A DNA stretch of 64,000 bases from an uncultured Selenomonas sp. (GTDB taxonomy: Bacteria; Bacillota; Negativicutes; Selenomonadales; Selenomonadaceae). The notes beneath the pieces were generated by a model, which made no database searches, had not been told where the DNA came from, and was given only the letters and a program-made list of their open reading frames with translations. The position numbers were made by a program, and so were the translations under genes. Numbering within the stretch: position 1 is the first letter of the stretch; each line of letters begins with the position of its first letter. The DNA is taken from NCBI GenBank assembly GCA_934202005.1, contig CAKPXP010000007.1, positions 1 to 64,000 of the forward strand, given 5' to 3'. Shown one piece after another: positions 17,792 to 27,265 of the stretch.

Positions 17792-18922
17792 TCAGTGCTT
17801 GCGCATCCAGATGGGGATGTCGGGGAGGTCGATCTTCGGCGCTGCGGGCTGGATGGACGGCTGGGGCGCGGCGGCGGAGGGCTGCTGGCCTGCGGCGACA
17901 GCGGACGCGGCGGCCGTGCCCACGGTCGACTGGATGCCGATTTTATCCGGATCGTCGAAGCCCGTCGCGATGACGGTGACGCGCACGGTGTCGCCGAGGG
18001 TGTCGTCAATGGCCGCGCCGAAGATGATGTTGGCGTCGACGTGCGCCGCCTCCTGGATGGTCGTCGATGCCTCGCCGACCTCGTACATCGTGAGGTTCTC
18101 GGTCGTGCCCGTGATGTTGAGCAGGATGCCGCGCGCGCCGTCGATGCTCGTCTCGAGCAGCGGAGAGTTGACGGCTGCCTTGGCGGCGTCGACGGCGGCG
18201 TTCTCGCCGGAGGCCTCGCCGATGCCCATGAGGGCGGAGCCGGAGTTGCTCATGATGGTCTGGACGTCCGCAAAGTCGAGGTTGATCATGCCCGGCACCG
18301 CGATGAGATCCGAGATGCCCTTGACGCCCTGGCGCAGGACATCGTCGGCGATGCGGAACGCCTCCATGACGGAGGTGCGCTTGTCGACGACCTGGAGCAG
18401 GCGGTCGTTCGGGATGGTGATGATGGTGTCGACGTGCTGCTTGAGTGCCGCGATGCCGGCCTCGGCACGCTTGCGGCGCAGCGGTCCCTCGAACGAGAAC
18501 GGTTTCGTGACGACGCCGACGGTGAGCGCGCCGATCTCCCGTGCGCACTCCGCGACGACGGGCGCCGCGCCCGTGCCCGTGCCGCCGCCCATACCGGCCG
18601 TGACGAATACCATGTCGGAGCCGCGCAGTGCCTCGAGGATGTCATCGCGGCTCTCCTGGGCGGCCTTCTCGCCGATCTCCGGGCGCGCGCCGGCGCCGAG
18701 GCCGCGCGTGAGTTTCTCACCGATCTGCATGCGCTTCGGCGCCATCGCATGGAGGAGGGCCTGGGCATCCGTATTGACGGCGATGAACTCCACGCCCTGC
18801 ATACCGAGGGAGATCATGCGGTTGACGGCGTTGCTGCCGCCGCCGCCCACACCGATGACTTTGATTTTTGCGAATTGATCGAGTACGTTATCATCTAATT
18901 CAAACACCGTCGAAACCCCCAT
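17792..18922 (-). CDS. ftsZ: Cell-division GTPase FtsZ
   Basis: Tubulin-like GTPase that assembles the division Z-ring at midcell. It has 376 residues. The N-terminal nucleotide motif [17 protein letters not shown] and the tubulin signature [13 protein letters not shown] are intact, as is [21 protein letters not shown] proline/alanine/glutamine linker precedes a conserved C-terminal tail ([12 protein letters not shown]) that would bind FtsA or other anchors; the WMRKH ending differs somewhat from the usual FLRRR. ftsA is not adjacent. Its terminator is at 17580-17611. Confidence 0.97.
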   Translation of the reverse strand: MGVSTVFELDDNVLDQFAKIKVIGVGGGGSNAVNRMISLGMQGVEFIAVNTDAQALLHAMAPKRMQIGEKLTRGLGAGARPEIGEKAAQESRDDILEALRGSDMVFVTAGMGGGTGTGAAPVVAECAREIGALTVGVVTKPFSFEGPLRRKRAEAGIAALKQHVDTIITIPNDRLLQVVDKRTSVMEAFRIADDVLRQGVKGISDLIAVPGMINLDFADVQTIMSNSGSALMGIGEASGENAAVDAAKAAVNSPLLETSIDGARGILLNITGTTENLTMYEVGEASTTIQEAAHVDANIIFGAAIDDTLGDTVRVTVIATGFDDPDKIGIQSTVGTAAASAVAAGQQPSAAAPQPSIQPAAPKIDLPDIPIWMRKH

Positions 18923-19013
18923 GCTTTACTTGAAATCACTGATCGAGCTGGTATCTGCCTGCGCTGACGCCCGCCGCGCTGACGCCGAGGAGCGGCGCGC
19001 CTGTCCGCACTGC

Positions 19014-19072
19014 GGGTATTTACTGTAAGGACGATGCACAATGTCTACGAAGCGGACGTTTGTGCATGCAGC
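19014..19072 (-). repeat. Dispersed element A, copy 1 (partial)
   Basis: On the minus strand it reads CAAAGCTGCATGCACAAACG then TCCGCTTCGTAGACATTGTGC and CCTTACAGTAAAT, about 60 bp matching the copy at 34444-34560 with few changes. It lies in the 276-bp gap between the radical SAM gene and ftsZ. The core can fold as a hairpin with arms around ACAAACGTCC and GGACATTGT. Confidence 0.65.
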
Positions 19073-19198
19073 TTTGTCTATCAGCGCATCCTTTATCGTA
19101 TTGCAGTCATACGTTCAAAGACTATACACCTTCATAATTTTACCATGAATCCACGCGATTTGCCATAGGTTTCAAAAAAAAGTTCCCCCTCCGCGCGC

Positions 19199-20134
19199 TC
19201 ATTCGCCGCCGCGCACGCCGCGGCCGTCGAAGCGCGGCACGAACTTCGCATCCGCCGTGCGCCCTTCCTGGACGTAGCAGCGCGTGATGCCGCGGTCGAG
19301 CGCGTGCTCGACGACGCTCTCGTACTCGAAGGTCGTGAGGCGGCGGCCCATGCCCTTGTGCTCGGCGGCATGGTAGAGCGGCGTGTACTGGTTCATGAGG
19401 GAGATCTGCACGCTGTCGCCGAAGTTCTCATGGAGCCAGTCGAGGATGCGCATGCTCTCGTGGCGGTGGCCCGGCAGCACGAGATGGCGCACGAGGACGC
19501 CGCGCCGCAGGCTGCCGTCAGGCGCGAAGTCCACGGGGCCGACCTGGCGCACCATGGCGCGGATGGCGCGCGAGGCGTAGGCGAAATAGTCGGGCGCCGC
19601 GGAGTATTCGCGCGCGGAGGCCTCGTCGATGTACTTGAGGTCCGGCAGGTAGACGGCGACCTCGCCCGCGAGCATAGCGATGGTCTCCTCTGTCTCGTAG
19701 GCGCTCGAGTTGTAGACGACGGGCAGGGAGAGGCCGCGCGCCCGCGCGATGCGGAGCGCCGCGAGGATCTGCGGTACGTAGTGCGTCGGCGTCACGAGGT
19801 CGAGCGTCGCGGCGCCGCGCGCCTGCTGCTCGAGGAAGATCTCCGCGAGCCGCTCCTCCGTGACCTCCTCGCCCTTGCCGCCGTGGGAGATCTCATGGTT
19901 CTGGCAGTAGCAGCAGCGCAGGTTGCAGTAGGAGAAAAAGACCGTGCCCGCGCCCTTGCCGTCCGCGCCGCCCGTGAGGCATGGTTCCTCCCAGGGGTGG
20001 AGCGAGACGAGGGCGATGCGCGCCCGCGCGCCCGCGCCGCAGTAGCCGTGCGCGCGCGTGCGGTCGACGCGGCAGCGGCGCGGGCAGAGGGTGCAGCTTG
20101 AGAGCGCGGTGAGAGATAGAGGGGTCGTTGTCAT
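19199..20134 (-). CDS. Radical SAM protein, PflA/PflX-like
   Basis: Radical S-adenosylmethionine enzyme of 311 residues. The [4Fe-4S]/SAM motif is CNLRCCYC (C-x3-C-x2-C) at about residues 70-77, followed by QNHEIS. Upstream cysteines (CTLCPRRCRVDR and GYCG) are typical of the pyruvate-formate-lyase-activating-like subgroup annotated PflX or AmmeMemoRadiSam-like. No glycyl-radical enzyme gene is adjacent, so the substrate is unknown. It is monocistronic by position, with repeat elements on both sides. Start ATG follows GGAAAGGAAG. Confidence 0.85.
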   Translation of the reverse strand: MTTTPLSLTALSSCTLCPRRCRVDRTRAHGYCGAGARARIALVSLHPWEEPCLTGGADGKGAGTVFFSYCNLRCCYCQNHEISHGGKGEEVTEERLAEIFLEQQARGAATLDLVTPTHYVPQILAALRIARARGLSLPVVYNSSAYETEETIAMLAGEVAVYLPDLKYIDEASAREYSAAPDYFAYASRAIRAMVRQVGPVDFAPDGSLRRGVLVRHLVLPGHRHESMRILDWLHENFGDSVQISLMNQYTPLYHAAEHKGMGRRLTTFEYESVVEHALDRGITRCYVQEGRTADAKFVPRFDGRGVRGGE

Positions 20135-20513
20135 GGGCTGTCGCTTCCTTTCCTAGCAAACTCAACGCACAAACGTCCACTTTGTGGACATTGTGCGCCC
20201 GTCCTTGCAGTAAATCCAGCCAATCGCGCTGCGCCTGCGGCTTGTGTTCTTGGGGATTTACATGTAAAACAAAGTGCGAGGCGGGACACCTCTTCCACCG
20301 CTTCGCGGTCCCCCTCCCGGGGCTGCCACTGGCAGCCCGCGCTGACGCGCCCCCTGAGGAGAAGGTATGTTCTCACCCGCTTCAACAGTAAGTGGAAAAA
20401 TCTTGCATTCATCAGTGGTTCCTTAGAGTATGTTCTCACCCGCTCAGCAGTAAGTGGAAATGTCTTTGCATGGATCAGCCTTTCCTGAAAGGCTCCAGTG
20501 CCCCGTTCCCCTT
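20135..20513. repeat. Intergenic region with elements A and C and a tandem duplication
   Basis: 20160-20268 is element A copy 2 (ACAAACGTCCACTTTGTGGA, then CCTTGCAGTAAATCCAGCCA and CTTGGGGATTTACATG), nearly identical over about 105 bp to 34455-34555. 20282-20366 is element C. 20366-20490 holds two tandem copies of about 62 bp beginning GTATGTTCTCACCCGCT and containing CAGTAAGTGGAAA; the first carries the end sequence of element B (TCATCAGTGGTTCCTTA). No gene is seen. Confidence 0.7.
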
Positions 20514-22526
20514 TCATCTGTCCGCGAGCTTTGCCGCGTCGAGGATGGGGCCGTATTTCGCGCGCCACCAGGAGATGCTGCGGATGGCGTTGATGTAGTC
20601 CTGCATGGCCTGCTGGTCAAGCTCTGGCGCGGGGCCGCCGTCCACGGGCTCGGGCACGAGCGGCACGGTGTCCGCCTTGCCGATGGCGTGGCGCGTGATG
20701 AAGAAGCCGTAGTTGACGCCCTGCCGGTTCCCCGCCGTGAGGCTCGTGCCGAGGCTCATGTAGAAGAAACCTTTCGGCGCGATGAGCTCGAGCAGCGTCG
20801 GCACGGCGTCGATCTGGCTGCCCGCGCTTTCCGGCGCGAGCGTGCCCTTGTGGATGCCGCGCCCCGTCACGATGAAGGGGATGGCGTAGCGCTCGTAGGT
20901 CGTGGGCGTTTTCTCGATATTGTAGCGGTCGGCGTGGTCGCCCATGACGAGCACGAGGCTGTCGGGCCAGCGCTCCTTGACGGCGCGGATGAAGCGCGTG
21001 AGCTCGCGGTCGGCGTACCAGTAGTGGCCGAGCTCCCTGAGGAGCGCCTCGTCGCCGCGCGCCGCCTCGGGGAGCGCCGCGCGCGTGCGTTCCTTGTCGA
21101 ATCCCTTCGCCTCGACGTCGACGTCGTAGGGCGAGTGGTTCGACGCGTTCAAAATGACGTTGAAGCTCGGCGCGTCGGTAAGCCCCGCGAGCACGCGCTC
21201 GTAGAGCACCTCGTCCTCGCAGCCCCAGACGCTCCCCGGCACGTCGCCGAAGTCGCCGCGGCTGTAGAAATGCGCAAAGCCCTGCGCGCGCGTGAACGCG
21301 CCGATGCGCTCCCAGGTCGCGGGGCCGGCGTACCAGAAATTCGTCTCGTAGCCGAGCGCCGCGAGCTGCGGCGCGCTCGCCGTCGGATAGGGCGCGGCGA
21401 ACGCCTCGGGCATCGTCGTGAGGTAGAGGTTCGCGTCGGCAAAGCCCGTCACGATACCCGTGACGGCGGAGACGGTGCTCGCGCCGTTCGGCAGGAAGGT
21501 CGGGCAGTAGTCGCTGTCCTCCTCCGCGATCACCGCGCGCATGCCGTCCGCGATGTGGAGATCCGCGTATTTCTCGAGCAGCGGCCAGTTCGCGTAGCTC
21601 TCCGAGAGGATGAGGAAGACATGCGACGGCCGCTCCGCCGCGGGGCCCGCAGCCGTATGGTGCAGATAGTCGTCGAGGTCGTCGCTCACGGACGCCATCC
21701 CCGCGTGCAGCGCCGCGAGCGCGCGGATGTCGTCGACAGTGAAGTCGAGCCCGTTGCAGGCGAGCATGCGGTGTTGGAGCACATAGCCGCGGTGTACGGC
21801 CTGCAGGTTGTCGAGGATCGCCTCGTTGAGGAAATCATCGCGCGTCACGCCCGCGTTCTCCCAGTCGACCGCCGTCTGCCAGCCGAGGCTGCCGCCGAAG
21901 ACAGAGAGCAGGCCGATGAGATAGCAGACGCCGAGCGCGAGCGCGCGCACGGCGAGGCGGAACGGCCAGGCGAGGCGCGCGGCGAACGCGAGCCGCTGTC
22001 CGCGCCACGCGAGCACGAACAGCGCGAACAGCCGCCAGAGCACATAGGCGAGCACGAGCGCGCCCGCGAGCCGCACGGGCAGGTAGAACTCCTGCACGAG
22101 CGAGAGGAAGAGCGCCCAGACATCGTCGTTCGCCGCGTTGAACATCAGCTGGCTGAAATTCGTATGGAACTGCCGGTAGTAGGGAAAGCTCGCGACGTAG
22201 AGCACCGAGAGGACGATGAGCTCCGCGCCCGCTGCCGCCTTCCAGCAGACGTTTTCTATCCGCGGCAGGAGATAGTGCGCGAGCGCGCCCGGCACGAGGG
22301 CGACGAGCGTGAGCGCGCCCGCCGTCTGGCACGAGAGGCGCGTGCCGCGCACGATAGCCGCGAGCACATCCTCAGTGCCTGTGCCCGCGCCCAGGTATTC
22401 CTGCATCCAGCCGAGGAAAAACAGCCGAAAAAAGAAAAGGACCGCAAGGTAGAAGAGCCATACCTTCAGTCCTTTTCTCAGCAAATCATCGAATGTCTCC
22501 CAGGCGAAAACCGCCGGACGCCTCAT
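20514..22526 (-). CDS. LTA-synthase-family sulfatase (membrane phosphoglycerol/phosphoethanolamine transferase-like)
   Basis: 670 residues. About five N-terminal hydrophobic segments (residues ~20-230) precede an extracytoplasmic alkaline-phosphatase/sulfatase domain. VFLILSESYANWP (metal site, with Ser/Thr region), ASNHSPYDVD and VLVMGDHADRYN (metal-binding DH) are recognisable family motifs. Such enzymes move glycerol-phosphate or related head groups onto envelope glycans. In a diderm Firmicute a teichoic-acid role is doubtful; glucan or lipid modification is possible. The start ATG overlaps the deoR-type regulator stop, so the two are translationally coupled. Confidence 0.8.
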   Translation of the reverse strand: MRRPAVFAWETFDDLLRKGLKVWLFYLAVLFFFRLFFLGWMQEYLGAGTGTEDVLAAIVRGTRLSCQTAGALTLVALVPGALAHYLLPRIENVCWKAAAGAELIVLSVLYVASFPYYRQFHTNFSQLMFNAANDDVWALFLSLVQEFYLPVRLAGALVLAYVLWRLFALFVLAWRGQRLAFAARLAWPFRLAVRALALGVCYLIGLLSVFGGSLGWQTAVDWENAGVTRDDFLNEAILDNLQAVHRGYVLQHRMLACNGLDFTVDDIRALAALHAGMASVSDDLDDYLHHTAAGPAAERPSHVFLILSESYANWPLLEKYADLHIADGMRAVIAEEDSDYCPTFLPNGASTVSAVTGIVTGFADANLYLTTMPEAFAAPYPTASAPQLAALGYETNFWYAGPATWERIGAFTRAQGFAHFYSRGDFGDVPGSVWGCEDEVLYERVLAGLTDAPSFNVILNASNHSPYDVDVEAKGFDKERTRAALPEAARGDEALLRELGHYWYADRELTRFIRAVKERWPDSLVLVMGDHADRYNIEKTPTTYERYAIPFIVTGRGIHKGTLAPESAGSQIDAVPTLLELIAPKGFFYMSLGTSLTAGNRQGVNYGFFITRHAIGKADTVPLVPEPVDGGPAPELDQQAMQDYINAIRSISWWRAKYGPILDAAKLADR

Positions 22527-23290
22527 GGCAGGATGATCTCCACGCCGTAGTCCTCCGCGGCCTCGCAGATGTCCTCCGCGGGCTTCGAGTCCGTGATGAG
22601 GCCGGAGAGCGTATCGAGGCTCGTGTAGTTGTAGTTGCCGTCCGAGCTGAGCTTGCGTGCCTCGGCGACGACGTAGGCGCGCTTCGACACGCGCACGATG
22701 GCCGCCTTGTTGATGCCGTCCTCGATGTCATACGTCGAGACGCTGTTCTCCTTCACATCGACGCCGACCGCGCCGACGAACGCGATGTCCGGCTTCAGAC
22801 GGGAGATGAAGTCGAGCGTCATGCCGCCCCAGAAGCCGTCGCGGCTCTTGTTGATCTTGCCGCCCGCGAAGACGAGGCGGATCTTCGGATTGCGCGCGAG
22901 CACGACGAGGATGTCGATCATGTTCGTCACGACAGTCATCTCGCGATCCGTCTTCACGAGCAGCTCGGCGATCGCGAGGTTGCTCGTCGAGATATCGAGG
23001 AAGACCATGTCTTTCTCGTGGATGAGCTTCACAGCCGCCTGCGCGATGCGGCGCTTCGCCTCGACATCGGTGTTGCGGTGCTTGCTCACCTCGAGCATGT
23101 GCAGGTTCTCACGGCGCACGACCGCGCCGCCGTAGGTGCGCTTGAGCTTGCCCTGTTTCTCGAGCGCGCCGAGGTCCTTGCGGATGCAGTCCTCGGTCAC
23201 TTTGAACATCTCACTGAGATCCTTGACGCGCACCTTGCCGTCGCGCGAAAGGAGGTTCAGGATGGCTTCCTGTCGTTCTTCCAAAAACAT
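22523..23290 (-). CDS. DeoR-family transcriptional regulator
   Basis: 255 residues. An N-terminal winged helix (EERQEAILNLLSRDGKVRVK, then DLSEMFKVTEDCIRKDLGAL) is followed by a DeoR sugar-phosphate sensor domain (FLDISTSNLAIAE, VFAGGKI, IAFVGAVGVD). DeoR proteins usually repress sugar-metabolism operons and respond to a phosphorylated sugar. Here it is the first gene ahead of the LTA-synthase-like gene and shares an ATGA overlap with it, so it may control that envelope gene and itself. The promoter is at 23367-23395. Effector unknown. Confidence 0.88.
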   Translation of the reverse strand: MFLEERQEAILNLLSRDGKVRVKDLSEMFKVTEDCIRKDLGALEKQGKLKRTYGGAVVRRENLHMLEVSKHRNTDVEAKRRIAQAAVKLIHEKDMVFLDISTSNLAIAELLVKTDREMTVVTNMIDILVVLARNPKIRLVFAGGKINKSRDGFWGGMTLDFISRLKPDIAFVGAVGVDVKENSVSTYDIEDGINKAAIVRVSKRAYVVAEARKLSSDGNYNYTSLDTLSGLITDSKPAEDICEAAEDYGVEIILP

Positions 23291-23366
23291 CTTTACGTCA
23301 CTCCATTGATTGAAATACTGAGAACTCTTCTAGCCAAGGTATTGATTCATCTTGTTATTAAGTGAC

Positions 23367-23395
23367 ATTGTACATGACAACTTTCAATTTTTCAA
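23367..23395 (-). promoter_or_regulatory. Promoter of the DeoR regulator operon
   Basis: On the minus strand TTGAAA (23390-23395) and TACAAT (23367-23372) have a 17-bp spacer. The transcript leader would be about 70 nt, containing GGAG before the ATG at 23290. The rest of 23396-23585 shows nothing I can name. Confidence 0.7.
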
Positions 23396-23585
23396 GTCCT
23401 TTCCCCCAAAAATTGGCACAAATTTCCACAAAGATAAACAACCGATGCAGCGACCCGGAAATCACGCCAAATAAAAAGGAATGGCGCCCGATCCCGCCTC
23501 GCCCGCGCAGGGGAAAGGAACGGAATGTGCGTCATCCCGAAAGGAGGGGCTGCCCTACGGCGCAGCGCCCGAAAGCATCTCGCGC

Positions 23586-24518
23586 TCAGCGCACGAAGAC
23601 GACGTTCGTCTTGTCGAGGAAGCCCGTCGCGCCGTTCTCGATGAGCACGCGGTTCGCGTCTGCCGTCGAGAGCACGGGGTTCACGCCGCCGTCGAGGCGG
23701 ACGGCGCGCACGACGAGCGGGTTGCTGCCAGCGCGCGCGGCGCGGCTCAGATCGCTCGTGTAGCCTGCCATGCCATTCGTAACGACCTTGTCATAGTCGA
23801 GGTTCTTGTAGCCGTAGATGGGCTGTCCGAGATCGTTCTTGATGACCGGGCTCATCGCGGGCTTCAGGCCGAGGCCGGAGCAGTCGACGATGAGGCCCGT
23901 GTAGCCGCCGATGGCCTGCGCGCCCGCGGGCGCCGCCGAGGCCGAGGAGCCCTTGGCGCTCGTCGCGCCCTGCGTGGCCGTCGTGCCCGCCGCAGTGCCG
24001 CCGAGCGTCACATCGACGTGGACGCTGCTCGGCACAGACGGCGTGACAGAGGCGACCGGCGCGGGCAGCGGCTCCTTCGCCGCCGTCTGCGGCAGGACCG
24101 CCGCGGCGACGGACTTCGTGACGCCGAAGAGCGGCACCTGCATCCTCACCGTGTAGCCCTGGCCGCCCTCGACCGTCTTCTCATCGACGATGCGGGCGCC
24201 CTGCACGAGCGCGCTGACGTTCGTCTTGATGACGTCGCTCGAGACGGCCATATCCTCGACCGTCGTCGACGCGTCGACCTGGACGCCCGCGATCTGCTCG
24301 GCGATCTGGCGGTACGCGTCGACGACGGCCGCGCGGCGCGCCATCATGCGCGCCTGCACCGCGTTGCGCGCGTTCGCGGGCGCAACGCCCGTGCCCTCGA
24401 CCTCGATGACGGAGCTCTCCCAGTCCGTCCCTGCCGCCGCGAAGGCGCTCGCGCAGCTCGCGACGAGCAGCGCGCAGATGAGCGGCAGGAGCCGCCCAAA
24501 GGCAAACCACTTTCTCAT
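23586..24518 (-). CDS. LPP20-family exported protein, probable lipoprotein
   Basis: 310 residues. A basic N-terminus and hydrophobic stretch end in VASC, an acceptable lipobox (cleavage before Cys22), so a lipoprotein is likely; a signal peptidase I site AFA-A is also near. Residues ~30-130 match the LPP20/FlgT N-terminal-like pattern (GTGVAPANARNAVQARMMAR, then AAVVDAYRQIAEQIAGVQVD). A low-complexity Ala/Thr/Ser/Gly linker at ~170-205 separates a second domain. Start ATG has AAAGGAGG. Role unknown, envelope-associated. Confidence 0.75.
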   Translation of the reverse strand: MRKWFAFGRLLPLICALLVASCASAFAAAGTDWESSVIEVEGTGVAPANARNAVQARMMARRAAVVDAYRQIAEQIAGVQVDASTTVEDMAVSSDVIKTNVSALVQGARIVDEKTVEGGQGYTVRMQVPLFGVTKSVAAAVLPQTAAKEPLPAPVASVTPSVPSSVHVDVTLGGTAAGTTATQGATSAKGSSASAAPAGAQAIGGYTGLIVDCSGLGLKPAMSPVIKNDLGQPIYGYKNLDYDKVVTNGMAGYTSDLSRAARAGSNPLVVRAVRLDGGVNPVLSTADANRVLIENGATGFLDKTNVVFVR

Positions 24519-24593
24519 GTGGAAAAACCTCCTTTATCTCTCCCTTTGTCCCTATTATCGGCATTTATCGACAAAAAGTAAATTAATTCATCA

Positions 24594-25994
24594 TTACAGT
24601 TTCGCCACGCCCCGGCCGCCTGTGTGCCGTCGCGCCTCAGCCGCCCGCAGACGCTGCCGCGCGCGCTCGCGCAGGCGCAGGCTGCGCGCGAGGAGCATCT
24701 CGTAGACAGGCGCGCCGCCCGCGATCTCCGAGACGAGGTAGGCCGTCATCGAGACGAGGATGAGCGGCAGCAGGTGCGCGAACGAGCCCGTCATCTCCAT
24801 GATGAGCACCGTCCCCGTGATCGGCGACTTCACGACGCAGGCGAAGTACGCCGCCATGCCGAACACCATGCAGTCCACGGCGAGCTGCGGCGCGAGCAGG
24901 CCGAGCAGCACCGCCGCGCGCGCGAAGACCGCGCCGCCGAGCGCACCGAGCACGAGCATCGGCAGGAAGATGCCGCCCGGCACGCCCGAGCCGAAGCAGA
25001 GCATCGTGAAGAAGAACTTCCCGAGGAAGAGCACGAGGAGGAAGCACAGGCCGTAGTCCTCCCACACGAGGCTGTCGACGAGCGGGCTGCCGCCGCCGAG
25101 GATCTGCGGCAGAAAAAAGCCCGCCGCGCACGAGGCAAAGAGCGGCACCACGGGCTTCACCGCCTCCGGCAGCGGCAGGCGCAGGAAGGTGTCGAGCGAG
25201 GCCGTGAGCGTGCGGTTGAACGCGAGCGAGAGCACGCCGACGAACGCGCCGAGCAGGATGAGCGGCAGGAAAAACTCCCCCGTCGCCACCACGGGCACCT
25301 CGCCCATGTGGAAGACCGGCGCGAACCCGAAGAACTCCTGCGTCACCGTCGTCGCCGTTACCGACGCCGCCACGGCGCCCATGAGCACGAGCGGAGAGAA
25401 ATCCTTCGTGAGCTCCTCGAGGCAGAAGATCACGCCCGCGAGCGGCGCGTTGAACGCCGCCGCGAGCCCCGCGCCCGCGCCCGCCGTCAGGAGGTAGCGA
25501 TCCTCGCCCGGCGCGCGGCGCGCGAGCCTGCCGACGCCCTGGCCGAGGCACGCGCCGAGCTGCACGCTCGGCCCCTCGCGCCCGAGCGAGAGCCCCGCGC
25601 CGATGCCGAGCACCGCGCCCGTGAATTTCAGCACGAGCACGCGCGCCCAGTTCATCTGCATCTCGCCCGCGAGGATGCCCTCGATCTGCGGGATGCCCGA
25701 GCCGGACGTCATCGGCTCCGCCTCGAGGATGCGGTAGATGATATAGCCGGTGCCCGCGAGCGCGAGCAGCCAGAGCGCCGTAAACTCCCACGGCGCCTGC
25801 GCGAGCCACGCGTAGAGCCGCGGCAGGATCTCCTCCGAGCATACGAGCAGATAGCGGAACGCCGCCACGACGAGCCCCGTGAGCACGCCGATGAGATTTC
25901 CCTCGAGGAACAGCCGGAGCTTCAGCCGCTCCGGCTGCGCGAGCCACGCGAGGAGGGCAAGGAGCTTTTCACGCAAAGCAAACATCCTTTCCAT
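24594..25994 (-). CDS. clcA: ClC-family chloride channel/transporter
   Basis: Polytopic membrane protein of about 466 residues with the three ClC selectivity motifs: GSGIPQIEG, GREGPSVQLG and GSGVPGGIF. The Glu of GREGP is the gating glutamate that allows proton exchange, so an H+/Cl- antiporter is more likely than a channel. There is no CBS domain at the C-terminus. The start is uncertain: ATG at 25994 (MERMFALREK) or 25985; neither has a clear ribosome-binding site, and the upstream DNA holds an element-B-like end (TCAGTGGTTCC at about 26015). Confidence 0.9.
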   Translation of the reverse strand: MERMFALREKLLALLAWLAQPERLKLRLFLEGNLIGVLTGLVVAAFRYLLVCSEEILPRLYAWLAQAPWEFTALWLLALAGTGYIIYRILEAEPMTSGSGIPQIEGILAGEMQMNWARVLVLKFTGAVLGIGAGLSLGREGPSVQLGACLGQGVGRLARRAPGEDRYLLTAGAGAGLAAAFNAPLAGVIFCLEELTKDFSPLVLMGAVAASVTATTVTQEFFGFAPVFHMGEVPVVATGEFFLPLILLGAFVGVLSLAFNRTLTASLDTFLRLPLPEAVKPVVPLFASCAAGFFLPQILGGGSPLVDSLVWEDYGLCFLLVLFLGKFFFTMLCFGSGVPGGIFLPMLVLGALGGAVFARAAVLLGLLAPQLAVDCMVFGMAAYFACVVKSPITGTVLIMEMTGSFAHLLPLILVSMTAYLVSEIAGGAPVYEMLLARSLRLRERARQRLRAAEARRHTGGRGVAKL

Positions 25995-26065
25995 AGGAAA
26001 TGCTGATTGGTCAGTGGTTCCACAAGGAATCGCCGAAGAGGCAAGTCCCATCATAGCGATTCCAT

Positions 26066-26105
26066 AAAAAAGAGGCCCCGGCGGGCAATGCCCGGCCTGA
26101 GCCTC
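26066..26105 (-). terminator. Terminator of the rpsF-ssb-rpsR operon
   Basis: On the minus strand a GC-rich hairpin beginning GAGGCTCAGGCCGGGC and closing GCCCGCCGGGGCCTC is followed by six T, 9 nt past the rpsR stop. Confidence 0.9.
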
Positions 26106-26113
26106 TCATATCC

Positions 26114-26344
26114 TTATTCCGCCGTGAACGGCAAGAGTGCGATGTTGCGCGCGCGCTTGATGGCGACCGTCACCTGGCGCTGGTGCTTCGCGCAGTTGCC
26201 CGAGATACGGCGCGGCAGGATCTTGCCGCGCTCCGTAATGAAGCGGCGCAGCTTTGCCACGTCCTTGTAATCGATATGCTCGACCTTGTCCACGCAGAAC
26301 GTGCAGACCTTCCTGCGGGGCCTTCTGCCTCTGTCACGTCTCAT
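26114..26344 (-). CDS. rpsR: 30S ribosomal protein S18
   Basis: 76 residues from ATG at 26344 ([14 protein letters not shown]), with GGAGGG 10 nt upstream. The S18 core [20 protein letters not shown] is intact, as is TGxC-like [13 protein letters not shown] near the N-terminus with the later NC could bind zinc, as in C+ forms of S18. Third gene of the conserved rpsF-ssb-rpsR operon. Confidence 0.97.
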   Translation of the reverse strand: MRRDRGRRPRRKVCTFCVDKVEHIDYKDVAKLRRFITERGKILPRRISGNCAKHQRQVTVAIKRARNIALLPFTAE

Positions 26345-26362
26345 CAATCTGTTTCCCTCCAA

Positions 26363-26818
26363 TCAAAACGGGATTTCTTCATCAGGGATGGACGGTCCGA
26401 AGGAGTTGTTCGCCTGCGGCGCCGACTGCTGCGGCGCGGCACTCTGATGGTAGCCGCCCTGCGGTGCCGGCGCGCCGCCCTCGCGCTGCGGGCGCGAGCC
26501 CATGAACTCGACCTCGTTCGCGACGACCTCGGTCACATAGCGCTTGTTGCCATCCTGCGCGTCGTAGGAACGGACCTGCATCCGCCCCTCGACGAGCACC
26601 TGGCTGCCTTTGATGAGGTTGTTCCCGCAGATCTCCGCGAGGCGCTCCCAGACGACGATGGGGATGAAATCCGCCGTCGGCTGGCCGTTCGCCTCCGCGT
26701 TCTTGCGGCCGAAGCGACGATCCACCGCAAGCGTGAACGATGCGACGGCCTTGCCGCTCTGCGTGTAACGAACCTCCGGGTCACGCGTCAGACGCCCGGC
26801 TAAGATAACCTTGTTCAT
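26363..26818 (-). CDS. ssb: Single-stranded DNA-binding protein
   Basis: 151 residues. OB-fold N-terminus MNKVILAGRLTRDPEVRYTQ, followed by SGKAVASFTLAVDRRF; a Gln/Pro/Gly-rich linker; and the conserved acidic tip DEEIPF that recruits replication and repair partners. Start ATG follows GGGAGG. It sits between rpsF and rpsR, the standard Firmicute arrangement. Confidence 0.97.
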   Translation of the reverse strand: MNKVILAGRLTRDPEVRYTQSGKAVASFTLAVDRRFGRKNAEANGQPTADFIPIVVWERLAEICGNNLIKGSQVLVEGRMQVRSYDAQDGNKRYVTEVVANEVEFMGSRPQREGGAPAPQGGYHQSAAPQQSAPQANNSFGPSIPDEEIPF

Positions 26819-26845
26819 GGCAAATCCTCCCAGACCTTCACAATA

Positions 26846-27133
26846 TCAGTCCTCGTCAGCTCTCACGATCATGTGCTTGAGGAGCTCGTCCGTAATCTTC
26901 ATGACACGGTCGCACTCCTTCATGCATGCCGGCTCAGCCGTCACATAGAACAGATCGTAGAAACCCTCGGTGTTGTCCTTGATCTCATAGGCAAGACGCT
27001 TCTTGCCCCAACGGTCTTCCTTGTCAATCGTGCCGCCATTGTCGGTGATGAGCTTGCTGAACTTGTCGATGACAGCGTTCACAGCCTCTTCCTCCAGCGG
27101 TTTCACGATAAATACGACTTCGTACTTTCTCAC
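26846..27133 (-). CDS. rpsF: 30S ribosomal protein S6
   Basis: 95 residues beginning MRKYEVVFIVKPLEEEAV at a GTG start with GAGGAGGTG upstream; the RWGKKRLAYEIKDNTEGFYD block is the S6 core. The 70-nt leader contains a hairpin-forming segment and GACCGAAG just before the ribosome-binding site. S6:S18 complexes repress this operon in many bacteria through a CCG-containing leader hairpin, so similar feedback is possible, though I could not fold it. Confidence 0.97.
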   Translation of the reverse strand: MRKYEVVFIVKPLEEEAVNAVIDKFSKLITDNGGTIDKEDRWGKKRLAYEIKDNTEGFYDLFYVTAEPACMKECDRVMKITDELLKHMIVRADED

Positions 27134-27211
27134 GAAATCACCTCCTCTTCGGTCTTTGGCCCTCCCCCGTAGAGAGGGCAGAGTCTCTTCTGTCGCTTTC
27201 GCGACTAGAAA

Positions 27212-27240
27212 ATTATATCACGCGGCAAAGAAGTTTGCAA
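27212..27240 (-). promoter_or_regulatory. rpsF operon promoter
   Basis: On the minus strand TTGCAA (27235-27240) and TATAAT (27212-27217) with a 17-bp spacer, about 80 nt upstream of rpsF. Confidence 0.85.
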
Positions 27241-27265
27241 GGGAAAATCTCTCGCCGCCCAGTAC

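Noticed and set aside
20454..22550. A 698-codon + strand frame opposite the LTA-synthase-like gene
   Set aside because: Composition is that of an antisense shadow (ARG/GLU/HIS/LEU rich), and the minus strand has a clear membrane sulfatase.
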